Assembly (NCBI RefSeq): GCF_001439695.1
Contig: NZ_JYLL01000003.1
Coordinates: forward strand, 124,001 to 188,000
Direction: 5' to 3'
Source: Pseudomonas veronii
GTDB taxonomy: Bacteria; Pseudomonadota; Gammaproteobacteria; Pseudomonadales; Pseudomonadaceae
DNA: 64,000 nucleotides
The notes under the pieces are model-generated. The model made no database searches, had not been told where the DNA came from, and saw only the letters and a program-made list of their open reading frames with translations. Of the stretch, positions 62,437-64,000 are shown one piece after another (positions within the stretch are counted from its first letter, which is position 1; each line of letters starts with the position of its first letter). Both the position numbers and the translations under genes were made by a program.

Positions 62437-62886
62437 ATGAAGATCGGCGAATTGGCCAAGCTGACCGACTGCCCGGTGGAAACCATCCGTTATTACGAGA
62501 AGGAAGGCTTGCTGCCACCACCGGCACGTACCGAGGCCAACTACCGCGTGTACACCCAGGCGCACACCGAGCGGCTGGTGTTTATCCGCAACTGCCGCAG
62601 CCTGGACATGACCCTGGAAGAAATCCGCAGCCTGCTGGGCTTACGAGACAGCCCGCAGGACCAATGCGAAAACGTGAATGCGCTGATCGACGAGCATATC
62701 CACCATGTCAAAGCACGGATCGATGGCCTGTTGGCATTGCAGGAACAGCTGATCGACCTGCGCCAGCGCTGTGGCAGCGGGCCGGAGCTGGATCAGTGCG
62801 GGATATTGCAGCGGCTGGAGGTCAGCGGCAGTGTCGCCGCCAGCGAGGCTGAGCCTTCGCATGTGGGCAGAAGCCATGGGCATTAA
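62437..62886 (+). CDS. cadR: CadR, MerR-family Cd/Zn/Pb-responsive regulator
   Basis: A 149-residue MerR protein. The helix-turn-helix is MKIGELAKLTDCPVETIRYY, followed by the dimerisation helix (about 80-112). Metal-binding Cys are Cys77, Cys112 and Cys121, the pattern of the Cd/Pb/Zn subgroup; a His-rich tail (SHVGRSHGH) ends the protein as in P. putida CadR. It is divergent from cadA, which it should activate by untwisting the 19-nt spacer. The frame extends far upstream but only through cadA antisense. Confidence 0.93.
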   Translation: MKIGELAKLTDCPVETIRYYEKEGLLPPPARTEANYRVYTQAHTERLVFIRNCRSLDMTLEEIRSLLGLRDSPQDQCENVNALIDEHIHHVKARIDGLLALQEQLIDLRQRCGSGPELDQCGILQRLEVSGSVAASEAEPSHVGRSHGH

Positions 62887-62910
62887 TTCAGCCTGGTAAC
62901 CGAATCAAAG

Positions 62911-62938
62911 TGTGGGAGGGGACTTGCTCCCTCCCACA
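62911..62938. repeat. Single REP, TGTGGGAGGGGA class
   Basis: One palindromic arm TGTGGGAGGGGACTTGCTCC ending CTCCCACA between the convergent cadR and thyA; it can fold as a hairpin and may end transcription. Confidence 0.75.
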
Positions 62939-62968
62939 CAAGCCCACACCTTTAGACTGAGGCAGGCT

Positions 62969-63802
62969 TTAGATGGCGACGTCGGCTTTAATGCTTGGGT
63001 CAGCGTTGTAACCGACGATTTCGAAGTCTTCGAACTTGTAGTCATAGATCGACGCAGGCTTACGCTTGATCACCAATTCCGGCAGCTTCTTCGGCGTGCG
63101 CGCCAGTTGGGTCTGGATCTGTTCCATGTGGTTGCTGTAGGCGTGGGTGTCGCCGGTGGTGACGATGATCTCGTGGGGGATCAGGTCGCACTGCTGGGCC
63201 AGCATGTGGGTCAGCAGCGCCAGCGCGGCGGTGTTGTACGGCAGGCCGAGGAATACGTCGGAGCTGCGGATATACAACTGCATCGACAGATGGCCGTCAT
63301 GCACGAACGCCTGGTACAGCAGGTGGCACGGCGGCAGGGCCTGCTTGCCGTTGCGCGCATTTTCCTGGGGGCTCTTGGTCTCGTCCGGCAGGTACTCGAC
63401 GTTCCAGCCGTGGAACAGGATGCGGCGGCTGTTGGGGTTGGTCTTCAGCGTCTCGACCATGTAGTCGATCTGATTGATCGTGCCGCCGTCCTTGGTCGGC
63501 CAGGCGGTCCACTGCTCGCCGTACACCGGGCCCAGATCACCGTCTTCGGTGGCCCACTCGTCCCAGATACGCACGCCGTTCTCGTTCAGCCACTTGATGT
63601 TGGTGTTGCCGCTCAACATCCAGATCAATTCGTTGGCGATGCTTTTGAAGTGAAGCTTCTTGGTGGTCAGCAACGGGAAGCCGTCGGCCAAGTTATGCCG
63701 ATACTGACGGGCAAACACAGCCTTGGTGCCGGTGCCGGTGCGGTCGCCCTTGGTCAGGCCATTGGTCACGACGTCGTTCAGTAGTTCGAGATATTGCTTC
63801 AT
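62969..63802 (-). CDS. thyA: Thymidylate synthase
   Basis: Makes dTMP from dUMP with methylenetetrahydrofolate, giving dihydrofolate that folA recycles. The 277-residue protein starts [26 protein letters not shown], has [17 protein letters not shown], the catalytic Cys in [13 protein letters not shown], and [25 protein letters not shown] with the Asn. It lies 52 nt after lgt in the conserved lgt-thyA pair. Confidence 0.97.
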   Translation of the reverse strand: MKQYLELLNDVVTNGLTKGDRTGTGTKAVFARQYRHNLADGFPLLTTKKLHFKSIANELIWMLSGNTNIKWLNENGVRIWDEWATEDGDLGPVYGEQWTAWPTKDGGTINQIDYMVETLKTNPNSRRILFHGWNVEYLPDETKSPQENARNGKQALPPCHLLYQAFVHDGHLSMQLYIRSSDVFLGLPYNTAALALLTHMLAQQCDLIPHEIIVTTGDTHAYSNHMEQIQTQLARTPKKLPELVIKRKPASIYDYKFEDFEIVGYNADPSIKADVAI

Positions 63803-63854
63803 GTCATTACCCGTATCGGTGCAGCCGAGACCTCGCAGGCCTCGGCATTCGAAT

Positions 63855-64000
63855 TCAAAGCGCGGTGTTCTTCAACGGTTGCGGACGGTTGTACGCCCAC
63901 CACAGCAGGCCCAGGCCGACGATGATCATCGGCAGACTGAGGATCTGGCCCATAGTCACCCAACCGAACGCCAGGTAGCCCAGTTGCGCATCCGGGACGC
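63855..64000 (-). CDS. lgt: Prolipoprotein diacylglyceryl transferase (3' end only)
   Basis: The minus-strand frame entering from the right edge encodes the last 48 residues of Lgt: [20 protein letters not shown], a hydrophobic helix [17 protein letters not shown] and a short tail to the stop at 63855. Lgt adds diacylglycerol to the lipobox Cys of lipoproteins in the inner membrane. The gene is cut by the window end. Its place before thyA is the common proteobacterial order. Confidence 0.9.
   Translation of the reverse strand, partial: VPDAQLGYLAFGWVTMGQILSLPMIIVGLGLLWWAYNRPQPLKNTAL

Overview
The window is chromosomal DNA from a Pseudomonas of the fluorescens group. The basis is the high-GC codon use, a gene order that follows the P. 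aeruginosa PAO1 block from chpA/pilJ (about PA0413) to lgt/thyA (about PA0341) in reverse numbering, and many copies of the two REP/REPIN families typical of fluorescens-group genomes (TGTGGGAGGGGGCTTGCC and TGTAGGAGCGAGCTTGCTCG types). Species-level assignment is not possible from the window alone. No rRNA, tRNA, CRISPR array, prophage or classical insertion sequence was seen. Product names come from recognised motifs and remembered family features; no database search was run.

Layout. 1-4083 (minus): the Pil-Chp chemosensory genes pilG-pilH-pilI-pilJ and the start of chpA; pilK is missing and a REPIN sits in its place. 4323-7463 (plus): gshB, an orphan tonB-like gene, yqgE, ruvX. 7548-10351 (plus): pyrR-pyrB-pyrC', where PyrC' is a dihydroorotase that has lost its metal ligands. 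10485-12909: a double-TM2 membrane protein, a secreted NlpC/P60 hydrolase and pilT (without pilU). 12967-19595 (plus): yggS, proC, yggT, metX, metW, a DUF4426 gene, rdgB, hemW, DUF3392. 19739-22000 (minus): trmB, thiG, thiS, a DUF423 gene; then mtgA (plus) converging on rpoH (minus). 23830-26821 (minus): ftsY-ftsE-ftsX. 27163-31676 (plus): two M16 peptidase-family proteins, rsmD, a YheT-type hydrolase. 31704-37043: a 3-mercaptopyruvate sulfurtransferase and a four-gene set matching laoR / laoC-laoB-laoA for long-chain alcohol oxidation. 37147-41202: coaD, a ferredoxin, mutM, an HDOD protein, rlmI. 41221-43017: an accessory patch with a broken MFS gene and a RAYT transposase between REPINs. 43277-52713: ilvD, an SGNH hydrolase, pchP, tcyP, folA and a DUF2868/DUF3482 GTPase pair. 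52723-60077 (minus): a calcium-loop-like protein and an aminoethylphosphonate uptake and oxidation cluster with its LysR regulator. 60094-62886: cadA and cadR, divergent over a MerR-type operator. 62969-64000 (minus): thyA and the 3' end of lgt.

How the genes work together. Most of the window is conserved housekeeping: pyrimidine, thiamine, methionine, isoleucine/valine, folate/dTMP and glutathione synthesis, division (ftsEX), SRP targeting (ftsY) and heat shock (rpoH). The lifestyle-related modules are the twitching/surface-sensing genes, lao, the phosphonate cluster, phosphorylcholine phosphatase, cystine uptake and Cd/Zn export.

The most interesting signals are: (i) a perfect palindrome placed between the -35 and -10 of the predicted laoCBA promoter; (ii) a phosphonate cluster with a PhnZ-type oxygenase carrying the expected metal and substrate residues but no PhnY partner in the window; (iii) five REPINs of exactly 101 bp, two of them bracketing a RAYT gene, with whole units almost identical between distant sites; (iv) two outward-facing REP pairs sharing the same 17-bp interruption; and (v) an MFS gene with a mid-gene deletion plus frameshift. 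I did not find a clearly novel multi-gene defence or biosynthetic system.
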